60,609 bases of DNA, taken from contig JACZJV010000122.1 of NCBI GenBank assembly GCA_014860355.1, positions 1 to 60,609 on the forward strand, in the 5' to 3' direction. Positions within the stretch are counted from its first letter, which is position 1, and the number at the start of each line of letters is the position of its first letter. The translations under genes and the position numbers were made by a program. This stretch comes from Burkholderiales bacterium. Its GTDB lineage: Bacteria; Pseudomonadota; Gammaproteobacteria; Burkholderiales; SG8-39. A model generated the notes under the pieces. The model did not search any database. It was not told where the DNA came from and saw nothing but the letters and a program-made list of their open reading frames with translations. Positions 28,536 through 37,435 of this stretch are shown here, one piece after another.

Positions 28536-29720
28536 TCAGCCATGCGCGTGCGCAGCATCGTCCGCCCACGGCGGAAACAGCCGGGTCAACACGTACAGCA
28601 GGCCCAGGGGCGCCGTAGTCAGCAGTATCGCCATGAGCGCACCTTCCTTGCCCCAGAACGGCATGTGATAGCTCAGCAGCCCCTTGCCGGTCTTGGAGAT
28701 TTCCTGCCCGCCGATGACCACGTTCCAGCGCATCATGAAGACGGAAAACAGCACCAGGCAGGCGCACACGGTGACCCCGACTATCAAAGCCTTGCCGGTG
28801 GTGCCGCGCCAGATCATGTACGACAGCCATAGTAGCGGCAGGACCATCCCGATCGCGAATTGCAGGAGGAAGTATGGAACCAGGAGCGGGCCGGTCACGT
28901 ACTGCAGGATCGTGTCGATTCCCTCCCGGCCCTTGTAGACGAGGTTGGCGAACGCCAGCGCCTCCAGCACGATGGCGACCATGATGAAGGCCCAGATGGT
29001 GTACGCGAGGCCCTTCACGCACGCCGCGTCGACCGGTATCCTGCGCAGCTTGCACGAGGCGACATAGAGCACCACCAGCAGGGCGACGCCGGAGATGATG
29101 GCGGAGAACAGGAATATCACCGGCATGAGGTCGGAAGACCACCACTCGCGCGACTTGAGCGAGCCGTACATGAAGCCGACATAACCGTGCAGGCCGTGAG
29201 CGGCCGGGATGCCGATGACGGCGAGCGCAAAGATCCACTTCTTGTCGAAATGCATCGTGTGCGGCGACACGTCGTAGGATCCCAGCGTGAGCAGGCGGTA
29301 GAACCTGCCCAGCAGGTCCGTCCTCGTTTGCGCCTGCTCGACGATGAACGGCCGGTTTGCGAACCAGCCTTCCACGATCAGCAGGGCGACGTAGAAGCTC
29401 GCGAAAAAGCCGAACATGGCCATCGCCGAGGTCAGGTGCGGCGTGATGGTCGCGTTGAACGCGCGTTCCGGATGGCCCAGGTGCAGCAGCAGCGGCGTGG
29501 GCACGAACACCATGAAGCTCAGCGAGGTGAGCAAGGCCAGGTGCGCGACCGGCCTCAGCCGTTCGAAGCCGAACACCTGGTACAGGCTGGATACGGTAAA
29601 CGCTCCGGCGACCAGGCCGGTGATGTAGGGATAGACGGCGATCAGCACGGACCATTCGAACACGGTCTCGTTCGGATATACCCAGCCCGTGTACGGGGCG
29701 AAATGCATGACAGGTTCCAC
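28536..29720 (-). CDS. NrfD/PsrC-family quinone-interacting membrane subunit
   Basis: A 394-aa polytopic membrane protein with about eight to ten helices, of the NrfD/PsrC type that exchanges electrons with quinol and partners with a four-cluster ferredoxin. Typical segments are GLVAGAFTVSSLYQVFG, HLGHPERAFN and VPYFLLQFAIGMVLPLLW. The start is GTG 29720, overlapping the ferredoxin stop by one base, with AGAGGTG upstream, so the two are coupled. Homologues occur in polysulfide, tetrathionate and DMSO reductases, DsrP, Qrc and alternative complex III. No molybdopterin subunit is encoded nearby. Confidence 0.88.
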   Translation of the reverse strand: MEPVMHFAPYTGWVYPNETVFEWSVLIAVYPYITGLVAGAFTVSSLYQVFGFERLRPVAHLALLTSLSFMVFVPTPLLLHLGHPERAFNATITPHLTSAMAMFGFFASFYVALLIVEGWFANRPFIVEQAQTRTDLLGRFYRLLTLGSYDVSPHTMHFDKKWIFALAVIGIPAAHGLHGYVGFMYGSLKSREWWSSDLMPVIFLFSAIISGVALLVVLYVASCKLRRIPVDAACVKGLAYTIWAFIMVAIVLEALAFANLVYKGREGIDTILQYVTGPLLVPYFLLQFAIGMVLPLLWLSYMIWRGTTGKALIVGVTVCACLVLFSVFMMRWNVVIGGQEISKTGKGLLSYHMPFWGKEGALMAILLTTAPLGLLYVLTRLFPPWADDAAHAHG

Positions 29721-30568
29721 TAGTTCACCTCTTTGTCGATGCCAACATAGAAAACGTTCGGCGCATTCCCGGATTCGGGCCTGAGCACCTGCACGCGGTT
29801 ATTGCGTATGAACAGGCTGATCGGGCTCTCCTTGTCCTTTTGATCGCCGAAGATGCGGGCGCCGACCGGGCATACTTCGACGCAGGCCGGCTGCAGGCCC
29901 TTGGTGATGCGGTGATAGCACCAGGTGCACTTGTCCGACACCCCTCTTTCCTCGTCGAAGTAGCGCGCGCCGTAGGGACAGGCCTGCACGCAGTATCTGC
30001 AGCCGATGCAATAGTCGTGGTCGATCAATACCACGCCGTCCTCGGACTTGTAGGTCGCGCCTACCGGACACACCTGCACGCAGGCCGGATGGGTGCAGTG
30101 GTTGCACAGCTTGGGCACGAAGAATGCCTTGTACACCTTGGCATCCTTGTAGCGATTGGCAAACCGGAAGGTCTTTTCCGATCCTGATGCCGCGATGTTG
30201 ACGGGGTCCTGCTGGCTGTCGATGCGCACCTGATCCTCGCCCTCGAGGTGGACATAGCGCTCCACCCAGGTGCGGAACTGGTGCGCGTTGGCGGGGACGT
30301 CGTTTTCCCGCTTGCACGCCTCGACGCAGCGCAGGCAGCCGATGCACTTCGTGGCATCTACGCCGAAGCCCCATTGGTGCTTGGTCCAGTCGTAGTCTTT
30401 GGTGGGAAATGAACCGCCGTCGGCAGCGGGTGCCGTTTTCGCCGAGACGGCCGGCGTCAGGCCCAGGGTTGCGGCACCTACGGCCGCGCCGGCGCAGCTC
30501 GCGGCGCCGGCGAGCTTGACGAGGAACGCACGCCGCGCGGCCAACTCGGGTTTGGAGTCTTTGGTCAT
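29720..30568 (-). CDS. Tat-exported ferredoxin-type subunit with four [4Fe-4S] clusters
   Basis: A 282-aa DmsB/NrfC/PsrB-type electron-transfer subunit. The twin-arginine signal ARRAFLVKLAGAA (residues 10-22) predicts folded export to the periplasm. Four cluster-binding sets are visible: CIGCLRCVEACK, CNHCTHPACVQVCP, CIGCRYCVQACP and CTWC followed by ACVEVCP. An in-frame extension to 31024 lies antiparallel over the neighbouring cytochrome coding region in a different frame and is rejected; ATG 30568 fits the signal peptide. It sits 14 bp after the hexahaem cytochrome gene and overlaps NrfD. It probably wires NrfD to the cytochromes. Confidence 0.92.
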   Translation of the reverse strand: MTKDSKPELAARRAFLVKLAGAASCAGAAVGAATLGLTPAVSAKTAPAADGGSFPTKDYDWTKHQWGFGVDATKCIGCLRCVEACKRENDVPANAHQFRTWVERYVHLEGEDQVRIDSQQDPVNIAASGSEKTFRFANRYKDAKVYKAFFVPKLCNHCTHPACVQVCPVGATYKSEDGVVLIDHDYCIGCRYCVQACPYGARYFDEERGVSDKCTWCYHRITKGLQPACVEVCPVGARIFGDQKDKESPISLFIRNNRVQVLRPESGNAPNVFYVGIDKEVN

Positions 30569-30582
30569 GATTTCGCCTTCCC

Positions 30583-31560
30583 TTATTTGGTGGACGGACA
30601 ACTCTGCGCGGCGTAGTAGGCAGCGAGATTCGCGATGTCGCTTTCGCTCAGGCCCCTGGAGACGCCCGCCATCATCGGATCCTTGCGCAGTCCCGCCTTG
30701 AATGCCTTGAGCACGTTCACCAGATAGCCGGGTTTTTGCGCAGCCAGTATCGGCCAGGCGGGATTGGCGCCGACCCCGGTTTCGCCGTGGCAGGCGGCGC
30801 AGTTTTTCGCCAGGGCTTTGCCTGCGGCGACATCGCCGACGGGCTTGCCGCCAGCCGTCGGCTTGCAACTCAGGCCGGCGTAATAACTCGCGAGATTCTG
30901 AATGTCGGCATCGCTCAGCGCTTTCGCCAGCGGCGTCATCACCGGGTCCGTCTGATCGCCGGATTGGTATGCCGCGAGTATCCGCGCCAGATAGGCTGCA
31001 TTCTGCCCGGCAAGACTGGGCCAAGTATCGTTCGGGCTATTCCCGTCGTCGCCGTGACAGCCGGCGCAGGCGGCTGCGCTCTGCTCGCCTGCGGCGGCGT
31101 CGCCGCTCACCTTTGCCGCGGCCGCCGAGATCTTGGGCGTATGCGGGTTGTGGCAGATGGCGCACTGCTGGCCGCCCGAGTGCGCGGCGACCTCGATTTG
31201 CGGCTGCGTACGAGGCCTTCCCGGCATGGCCTCGTGACACTGGGTGCAAAGTTTCACCGTGTCAGTGGGGATATACAGCCTGCCGCTCTGGGGATGGCCC
31301 CGGGCCGGACCATGGCACACTTCGCAGGTAACCGATTTGTGGTTGCCGGCCGACCATTGCGCGCGGCGCTCGGTGTGGCAGCCATAGCAATAGCGCGGAG
31401 TCTGGTAGACCGGTTCCTGAGCGGCGATTTGCGCAACCGAGTCGGCGCGATAGTGGCCGTAGCGGTAAAACGAATCGACCGTGAGCAGCGGCGCGGCGAT
31501 CGCTGCGAGCGCAAGAACGGCAACAATGAGCAGGATCAGTCGAACGATATGCTTGGGCAT
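30583..31560 (-). CDS. Hexahaem cytochrome c (tetrahaem domain fused to two c4-like domains)
   Basis: A 325-aa exported or membrane-anchored cytochrome with an N-terminal hydrophobic helix (residues 5-25). Six CXXCH motifs: CYGCH58, CEVCH79, CTQCH105, CAICH133, CAGCH165 and CAACH254. The first four are packed within 80 residues with extra His residues, like a small multihaem domain; the last two belong to two c4-type repeats ending in ASYYAGL and AAYYAAQ. This architecture would bridge a quinol-linked complex and a soluble cytochrome pool. It lies 14 bp from both neighbours in the operon. Confidence 0.88.
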   Translation of the reverse strand: MPKHIVRLILLIVAVLALAAIAAPLLTVDSFYRYGHYRADSVAQIAAQEPVYQTPRYCYGCHTERRAQWSAGNHKSVTCEVCHGPARGHPQSGRLYIPTDTVKLCTQCHEAMPGRPRTQPQIEVAAHSGGQQCAICHNPHTPKISAAAAKVSGDAAAGEQSAAACAGCHGDDGNSPNDTWPSLAGQNAAYLARILAAYQSGDQTDPVMTPLAKALSDADIQNLASYYAGLSCKPTAGGKPVGDVAAGKALAKNCAACHGETGVGANPAWPILAAQKPGYLVNVLKAFKAGLRKDPMMAGVSRGLSESDIANLAAYYAAQSCPSTK

Positions 31561-31574
31561 GCTTGCCTCTCGGA

Positions 31575-32393
31575 TCAATGGTTGAGACCGTCTAGAAAAT
31601 AGGGTGAGGGCGCGCGTTCCAGGAAGAATCTGTCGCGCTTCAGGTCCTGGTACGTGCCGCCGAAATAGCTGCTGTTCGGGTACGCGTTGCGGGAAATCTC
31701 CTCGGCCACGCCGCGCGCGTCCCGGGCGCTGTTGGCGAAAACCACGATGCGGATATTCGGGTCGAGGTAGCGCAGGCGGCGGTCCTGTTTGGCCTTGCCC
31801 GCCTCGCCCGCAACGATGCTTTGCGCGGTGGGTATGGTGCCGGCAGCGTACTCGGCGCGCGGTCGCGCATCCACGATGACGGCATTGCGCGCGCGAAAGA
31901 TTTCGCGAAATCCCTGCAGGCTGGTTTCCGCCGCGTTGCCGAGGATGCGCCAGACCGGCAGGCCGAGCTGATAGCGGCTCACGTTCGAATAGCCCATGCG
32001 CGCGAGTTCGCCGGATTTGGCTCTGGCGAGATCGCAGAACGGGCCGTCGGAATACACGACCATGGCGGCTGCATGGTCCGCGTAGTTCTGCGTGAACCGT
32101 CCGAGTTGCGTCTCGTCCAGATTGATGCTTCCGGGAATATGCGCGATCGCATACTCGTTTTTCGGCCGCGCATCAAACACGATGGCGCCGCCTCCGGACA
32201 GGATCGCATTCATTTCGTCCGTCGATATTTCCGGTGCGGCCAGGTCCTGCGCGTCCAGTACTGCCGCGTGGATGTTCGGTCTGGGACCGGCCGCATACGC
32301 CGGCGGCGCGACGCCGGTCGGGCAGGCGAGAATTGCGGCCAGCAGGACAGTGGGAATCGAGGGACTCGGGCAAATGAAACATCGGGTGTACAT
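31575..32393 (-). CDS. Exported tandem rhodanese-domain protein
   Basis: A 272-aa protein with a signal peptide (residues 1 to about 33, cleavage after AYA) and two rhodanese-like domains. ATG 32393 is chosen for that signal; in-frame upstream codons to 32738 overlap the divergent kinase gene. Domain 1 has VVYSDGPFCDLARAKS, with Ser at the usual Cys position and a Cys five residues later, followed by RYQLGLPVWRILG. Domain 2 has VVFANSARDARG, where the catalytic Cys is Ala. At most one domain is active. First gene of the cytochrome/NrfD operon, hinting that sulfur species or a sulfur carrier may be involved (inference). Confidence 0.82.
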   Translation of the reverse strand: MYTRCFICPSPSIPTVLLAAILACPTGVAPPAYAAGPRPNIHAAVLDAQDLAAPEISTDEMNAILSGGGAIVFDARPKNEYAIAHIPGSINLDETQLGRFTQNYADHAAAMVVYSDGPFCDLARAKSGELARMGYSNVSRYQLGLPVWRILGNAAETSLQGFREIFRARNAVIVDARPRAEYAAGTIPTAQSIVAGEAGKAKQDRRLRYLDPNIRIVVFANSARDARGVAEEISRNAYPNSSYFGGTYQDLKRDRFFLERAPSPYFLDGLNH

Positions 32394-32649
32394 GGCTCGT
32401 TTTCTTGGCGCCTGGATGCAATGATGTGGAATTGGACCTGTCCCCACAACGGACTCATTGCGCGATTTCCGGTCTAGCTTCGCGCCCTTGGTCCGAGACC
32501 ATGGGCGGTGGCGGCCGCATGCTGCGACTGTTACGCTGTAAGCCTGTCGGGGTCCGCGGCGAGGCCCGGAGCATCTACCCGTGCGTTCCCGGGGCGGACA
32601 CCGGCAAACTGATTCTTGCTGCGCATACTTGGGATAGACTTGCATCGTC

Positions 32650-34062
32650 ATGAACGCGTTTTCCAGGCTCAGCCTCGTCCACCGGTTTCTGCTTATCGGC
32701 TCGCTGATCCTGCTCGGCGGAATGGCGCTGATCGGCACCTGGGTGGGCAGTCAGATCGAAACCGGGGTCATCACCGGCACCGGGATAGTGACCAATATGT
32801 ACCTGGATGGCGCCATTTCCCCTCATGTGCAGTCGTTGGCTGCGGGGGAGCGCGTGGGCGATGCGGACAGGGTTGCGCTCGATCGCATGCTCTCGGGTAC
32901 GCACCTGGGCGAGCACATCGTGGCGCTCAAGATCTGGGGGCGCAATGGCCGCATCATTTACGACAGCACCGATCCGTCAGCGGTGGGGACCATCTATGCG
33001 ATGGAGGCGCCGCTGGCGTCGGCGTTTTCCGGCGAGGTGCGCTCGCGCATCGTGGAACAGGCGGAACTGCAGAACGTTTTCAGGGACGACCGCTGGTCGC
33101 GCCTGATCGAGACCTACAGCCCCTTGCGTTCCGAACGCGACCGGTCCGTGCTGGCGGTGGCGGGATTTTTCCATACCGCCGAGGGCCTGGGGCAAAGCGT
33201 ACGCGCGGCGCAACTGCGCAGCTGGGGCGTGCACGGTGCAATTACCCTGGCAATACTGGCGCTGCTCGCGACCCTGGTCAGGAAGGCGAATGACATCATT
33301 ACCGCGACGCAGCGCGAACTCAATGAAAAGGTTGCGCAGCTGACTGCGCTACTGGCGCAGAACGAGCATCTGCACGAGCGGGTGAATCGCGCCGCCGCCC
33401 GCACCATGGCGCTGAATGAGCAGTTCCTGCGCAATATCGCCACGGACCTGCACGACGGGCCGGGCCAGGGGCTGGCGCTGGCGTCGATGCGCATCGAGTC
33501 GCTCGCCGATGTCTGCGGAAGCTGTGAACATTCCGTTGGCCGGAGCGGCAACGTGAGCGAGGATTTTCACACCATACACCTGGCGCTCCAATCCGCGCTT
33601 ACCGACCTGCGCGCCATATTGCGCGGCCTGCAATTGCCGGAAATAGAGCAGCTGACGCTGGCCGAGACCTTGCAGCGTGCCGTCGCAGACCATCAGCGCG
33701 TGACCGGCGTCGCCGTGCCGCTCACCATCGACCATGCCCCGGAGTCGGCGCCGCTGCCGGTGAGAATCACCTTGTTCAGAGTGCTGCAGGAATCGCTGGC
33801 CAATGGTTTTCGCCACGGCGGTGGTCGCAATCAGCGCGTATCGGTGACCGGCACGGGCAGCGACGTAAGCGTCGAAGTGGCCGACGACGGTCCGGGTTTC
33901 GACCCCGGCGCGCTGAAAGTGGACGGCCATTTCGGACTGGACTGGATGCGCGAGCGCGTGGAACTCCTGGGCGGCGACTTCGAAGTGCGCAGCGCCCTAG
34001 GCCGGGGCGCCGTGGTACGCGCATCGCTGCCTCTGACGCAACTGGAGTACGGCAATGGCTGA
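32650..34062 (+). CDS. NarX-like sensor histidine kinase
   Basis: A 470-aa membrane sensor. Transmembrane helix 1 spans residues 12-32, a periplasmic sensing region about 33-195, helix 2 about 196-212, then a coiled segment and a HisKA_3 domain with phospho-acceptor His268 in ATDLHDGPGQG. The C-terminal ATPase domain has VEVADDGPGFDPG and HFGLDWMRERVELLGG. No Cys-cluster is visible in the linker. It overlaps the response-regulator gene by eight bases. Divergent from the rhodanese/NrfD operon and upstream of a cytochrome gene, it probably controls the surrounding respiratory genes. The signal is unknown. Confidence 0.92.
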   Translation: MNAFSRLSLVHRFLLIGSLILLGGMALIGTWVGSQIETGVITGTGIVTNMYLDGAISPHVQSLAAGERVGDADRVALDRMLSGTHLGEHIVALKIWGRNGRIIYDSTDPSAVGTIYAMEAPLASAFSGEVRSRIVEQAELQNVFRDDRWSRLIETYSPLRSERDRSVLAVAGFFHTAEGLGQSVRAAQLRSWGVHGAITLAILALLATLVRKANDIITATQRELNEKVAQLTALLAQNEHLHERVNRAAARTMALNEQFLRNIATDLHDGPGQGLALASMRIESLADVCGSCEHSVGRSGNVSEDFHTIHLALQSALTDLRAILRGLQLPEIEQLTLAETLQRAVADHQRVTGVAVPLTIDHAPESAPLPVRITLFRVLQESLANGFRHGGGRNQRVSVTGTGSDVSVEVADDGPGFDPGALKVDGHFGLDWMRERVELLGGDFEVRSALGRGAVVRASLPLTQLEYGNG

Positions 34063-34696
34063 GAGCATCAGCATTCTGGTTGCGGACGATCATCCGCTGT
34101 TCCGCGAAGGCGTGGTGCATTCCCTCGCTTCGGAGCCCGATATCGAGGTCGTAGGCCAGGCTTCATGCGGCGAGGATGCGTTGCGCATGGCCTGCGACCT
34201 GGTTCCCGACGTCGTAATGCTCGATATCACCATGCCCGGCTGGGGCGGCATCGTCACCGCCGAAAAGATTAGGGCAGCTTGCCCGGCGACCAAGGTCCTG
34301 ATGCTGACGGTGGCCGAAGACGAGGACAAACTGCTGGCCTCGTTCAAGGCAGGCGCCCGCGCCTATGTGCTCAAGGGCGTATCCGCGCACGAACTGGCGC
34401 GCGTGGTGCGCTCGGTGGCGCACGGCGAGGTATACGTCACCCCTTCGCTTGCCGCCGGCATACTGGTGACGCTCACGCGCAGCCCGGCATCGCAGGACCC
34501 GCTGGAGGGCCTGAGCGAGCGCGAGGCGGAAATTCTGCAGCTGGTAGTGCAGGGCCTGACCAATCGCGAAATCGGCGAGCGCCTGCATCTATCGGAAAAG
34601 ACCATCAAGCATTACATCACCAATATCCTGGAAAAGCTGCATGTTCGCAGCCGCATGGAAGCGGCGATGCTGGCGGTGCGCGGCGCCAAGCGCTAG
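34055..34696 (+). CDS. NarL/FixJ-family response regulator
   Basis: A 213-aa response regulator. The receiver domain has acidic residues near the start (VADDHPLF), phospho-acceptor Asp57 in VVMLDITMPGW and the conserved Lys in YVLKGV. The C-terminal LuxR-type helix-turn-helix reads LSEREAEILQLVVQGLTNREIG with the recognition helix around LSEKTIKHYITNILEKL. It overlaps the kinase gene, a typical cognate pair. Likely targets are the flanking cytochrome operons, but I could not identify a repeated binding site for it. Confidence 0.93.
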   Translation: MAESISILVADDHPLFREGVVHSLASEPDIEVVGQASCGEDALRMACDLVPDVVMLDITMPGWGGIVTAEKIRAACPATKVLMLTVAEDEDKLLASFKAGARAYVLKGVSAHELARVVRSVAHGEVYVTPSLAAGILVTLTRSPASQDPLEGLSEREAEILQLVVQGLTNREIGERLHLSEKTIKHYITNILEKLHVRSRMEAAMLAVRGAKR

Positions 34697-34911
34697 GGCG
34701 CCGTACAGACCGTGCAGGCACGCGCTACAAGGGCTGCGGCACCTGTAAATAATCCAGGTTCATGTTAAAATTCGCGCGCTTGCTGGCTGGCCAATCGTTG
34801 CAGGCGCGCCGATAGTATTACCCCTGTTTTCCAAGCAGCAGATATTGGCGATTTGCCGGTATCGCAGGATCGGGATATCGCGGTTTTGGACGTACGTTCG
34901 AGGAAACATCG

Positions 34912-36165
34912 ATGAAGCGAGGCGTGAAATTTCTGGTCTTGGGCCTGCTGGCGGGGGGAGTGGCGATCGCCTTAGGTTTGCGCGGCGGGTCAGTACCGGC
35001 GACCGCCACCGCTGCCAGCGCGAGCAGCCCCGGCAGCACGAGCAGCGGCGAAATGCGCGCTGCGCTGGCGACTTCGCAGGACATAGCCGAGGGCAAGCGT
35101 GTCGCCGAGGCATCCTGTGCCAGCTGCCATGGTCTGAACGGAATCGCCAAGACCAAGGACAAGGACATGCCCAATATCGCGGGTCAGCGCCCGGGCTACC
35201 TCTACCTCGAATTGCGCGTGTATCAGTCCGGCGGTCGCGGCAATACACCCATGAACAACGCGGTCAAGTTCCTCAGTGACGACGCCCTGATCAAGGTGGC
35301 GGCTTACTACGCCAACGTCGATCCGGCGGAACCCGCGCCAGCGCCCAGCGGCAAGGCAGCCTCGGCCGCACCGGATGCGATGAGCGTGGGCAAGGCTGCT
35401 TCGGCGGGATGCGCGGGTTGCCATGGCGAGACCGGAATCACCAGTACCCCCGGCATGCCTAACCTGGTCGGTCTCGACCCGAAATATTTCATCGGGGCGG
35501 TGAAGGCCTACAAGAGCGGCCAGCGCAAAAGCGACATGATGCAGACCCTGGTTTCGGCGGTTACCGACGCCGAGCTCGACGGCATGGCGCTGTTCTACGG
35601 TTTGCAGAAACCCGGCAAGGCCAAGACGCCATCGCCGGGCGACCAGGCCGCGGGCAAGACCGCAGCCGTGGCTTGCGCGGGCTGCCATGGAGAAGGCGGG
35701 GTCAGCACCGGCACCGCGCCCAGCCTCGCGGGCCAGGACGCGCAGTACTTCGTGGAGGCGATGAAGGCCTACAAGGACGGATCGCGCAAGGACGACGCGA
35801 TGAAGGCGCCGGCGGCTTCGGTGGACGCCGCCACTGTCAAGAACCTCGCGGCCTATTATGCCAATCAGGCGCCGCAGGCGCCCAAGGTGCGCAAGCCGCT
35901 GACCGTAGCCGAAATGGCGGAACGTTGCGATCGCTGTCATGGCGTCAACGGCAACAGCACCGATCTGCGTACGCCTGCGCTTGCGGCACAACGAGCCGAA
36001 TATTTGCAGCGGGTATTGCGCGCGTATCAAAAAGGCGAGCGCAAGAGCACTGCGATGACGGCCATGCTCGACGGACTGAGCGAGACGGATATAGACGGCC
36101 TGTCACTGCATTACGCGCGCCAGAAGGCGCGATCCGTCGTGTACATGCCTCTGCCGGCCAAGTGA
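34912..36165 (+). CDS. Tetrahaem cytochrome c (tandem c4-like domains)
   Basis: A 417-aa exported cytochrome with an N-terminal hydrophobic segment (residues 6-23) and an Ala/Ser-rich linker. Four haem motifs: CASCH69, CAGCH167, CAGCH255 and CDRCH339, each starting a c4-like domain with GxxG, LxGQ and AYY repeats. The preceding 215 bp contain no gene. It lies downstream of the two-component pair and upstream of the membrane cytochrome at 36305. Domain layout mirrors the lipoprotein cytochrome at 37963-39087, whose last motif is also CDRCH, so the two are paralogous carriers in different anchoring forms. Confidence 0.9.
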   Translation: MKRGVKFLVLGLLAGGVAIALGLRGGSVPATATAASASSPGSTSSGEMRAALATSQDIAEGKRVAEASCASCHGLNGIAKTKDKDMPNIAGQRPGYLYLELRVYQSGGRGNTPMNNAVKFLSDDALIKVAAYYANVDPAEPAPAPSGKAASAAPDAMSVGKAASAGCAGCHGETGITSTPGMPNLVGLDPKYFIGAVKAYKSGQRKSDMMQTLVSAVTDAELDGMALFYGLQKPGKAKTPSPGDQAAGKTAAVACAGCHGEGGVSTGTAPSLAGQDAQYFVEAMKAYKDGSRKDDAMKAPAASVDAATVKNLAAYYANQAPQAPKVRKPLTVAEMAERCDRCHGVNGNSTDLRTPALAAQRAEYLQRVLRAYQKGERKSTAMTAMLDGLSETDIDGLSLHYARQKARSVVYMPLPAK

Positions 36166-36304
36166 ACAGCGCAGGCAGCACAGGCAAGGCCGCAGCAGCC
36201 TGGTCGGTAAAGGATAGGCACAGCATCGAATTTCAGGGAAGAATCCGCGGTAGCCGGACCTCGCCGTCCACGCGTATTCGACAAAAATGCCAAAGGAAAC
36301 CATT

Positions 36305-37087
36305 ATGAGCGTAGCCCCGTTGCACCGGCTGTATAACCATTATTCGGAACTGCCCTACAGCATGCGCATCCTGTACACCGGGGCGCTGTGCATCCTCGGC
36401 ATGGGCTATCTGTTCGGCATGCTCTACCTGGTTCACGTCTACTCCGGGCGCGACGGCAATCCGGGACTTTCCTACGAGGACCTGGTCATTGCGTACACCG
36501 GCAGCGGTAAAGGTTCGCGGCTGGAATCGGCCCTGCGCGGGCCGATGGCGAGCATGCTGCCGGCCGAGGAAGCCAATGCACTGGTGAAATGGGCACAGCA
36601 GGGCGCCGACCGCCCGACCTACGAAACCTTCATCCGCCCGACCATAGACAAGCGCTGCATGTCCTGCCACGACGGCAGCAACCCGCACCTGGCAAACCTC
36701 GGCGGTTTCGACAACATCAAGAAGGTGACCGAGCAGGACACCGGAACGGACATCTTTACCCTGGTGCGCGTGTCGCACATACACCTGTTCGGCATGACCT
36801 TCATCTTCTTCATCGTCGGCCTGATCTTCAGCCACGCGTATGTGCGGCCCCTGTGGTTCAAGTATCTGATCATGGGCCTGCCGCTGTTCTGCGAGGCGGT
36901 GGACATCAGTTCGTGGTACCTGGTGAAGCTGTACCATCCCTTCGCCTGGATGACCATGGGGGCCGGCGGCATCATGGGGGTGAGCTTTGCCACCATGTGG
37001 TTCATCTCCATGTACCAGATGTGGATCGGCAAGACGCCGGCGCCCATCCTGCAACGCAGCGAAAGGGACGGTGTGGTTATCGGTTGA
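36305..37087 (+). CDS. Membrane-bound monohaem c-type cytochrome of unknown role
   Basis: A 260-aa membrane protein starting at ATG 36305 with AAAGGA upstream. Helix 1 spans about residues 20-45, a periplasmic domain follows with one haem motif CMSCH118 (IDKRCMSCHDGSNPHL), then three or four further helices (about 155-180, 186-210, 214-238). Several His residues (HIHLF, SHAYV) might bind haem b. I know this type of protein only from cytochrome-rich proteobacterial loci and do not recognise an assigned function. A rho-independent terminator follows the gene. Confidence 0.78.
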   Translation: MSVAPLHRLYNHYSELPYSMRILYTGALCILGMGYLFGMLYLVHVYSGRDGNPGLSYEDLVIAYTGSGKGSRLESALRGPMASMLPAEEANALVKWAQQGADRPTYETFIRPTIDKRCMSCHDGSNPHLANLGGFDNIKKVTEQDTGTDIFTLVRVSHIHLFGMTFIFFIVGLIFSHAYVRPLWFKYLIMGLPLFCEAVDISSWYLVKLYHPFAWMTMGAGGIMGVSFATMWFISMYQMWIGKTPAPILQRSERDGVVIG

Positions 37088-37112
37088 GTGCAGGCTGGCC
37101 TCAAATCCAGAC

Positions 37113-37138
37113 AGCCCGGCAATGTCCGGGCTTTTTTT
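37113..37138 (+). terminator. Rho-independent terminator after the membrane cytochrome gene
   Basis: Stem AGCCCGG / CCGGGCT with a 6-base loop, followed directly by a run of T. It lies 26 bp after the stop at 37087 and closes the plus-strand cytochrome unit. Confidence 0.9.
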
Positions 37139-37308
37139 GGAGCGCCCGAATGTGGACAGGCGCTCGGACGGGCCCGGAACACGCACTGCGGGGGAGCGCT
37201 AACAGTCCGGATTGATAGATAGACACGGGGCTGACTCAGACAGGGCGGTTGATGCATGTCCGGCGGAAATCGTCGAGTTTCCGTGCCTAAGCGGTAGTCA
37301 GCTGAAAT

Positions 37309-37349
37309 TTGACCAAAATCAAACAAGTGCGGGAGTGTAGGCGTAGATT
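37309..37349 (+). promoter_or_regulatory. FNR/ANR-type class II promoter for the Cys-repeat protein
   Basis: TTGACCAAAATCAA (37309-37322) matches the FNR-family box TTGAT-N4-ATCAA in nine of ten informative positions. The -10 element TAGATT (37344-37349) starts 21 bases after the box, so the box centre falls about 41 bases before the predicted start near 37356, the standard class II activator position. The same box-to-10 distance recurs at 41540-41580. The rest of 37088-37435 holds only the terminator and leader. Confidence 0.7.
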
Positions 37350-37435
37350 GGGTTTGCGCCCTGCCTTAGTCCACATTGGACTGAAAGGCGGCTGGGTGCG
37401 CCGCGGCCGCAGGACTTTCTTTGAAAGGACAGCCG

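Noticed and set aside
29720-31024. A 434-residue version of the ferredoxin protein
   Set aside because: The extra N-terminal residues are a different-frame reading of the hexahaem cytochrome gene, and the twin-arginine signal starts at 30568.
34819-34825. TACCCCT resembling a NarL heptamer upstream of the tetrahaem gene
   Set aside because: A single 7-base degenerate match is expected often by chance and no paired or repeated copy was seen.
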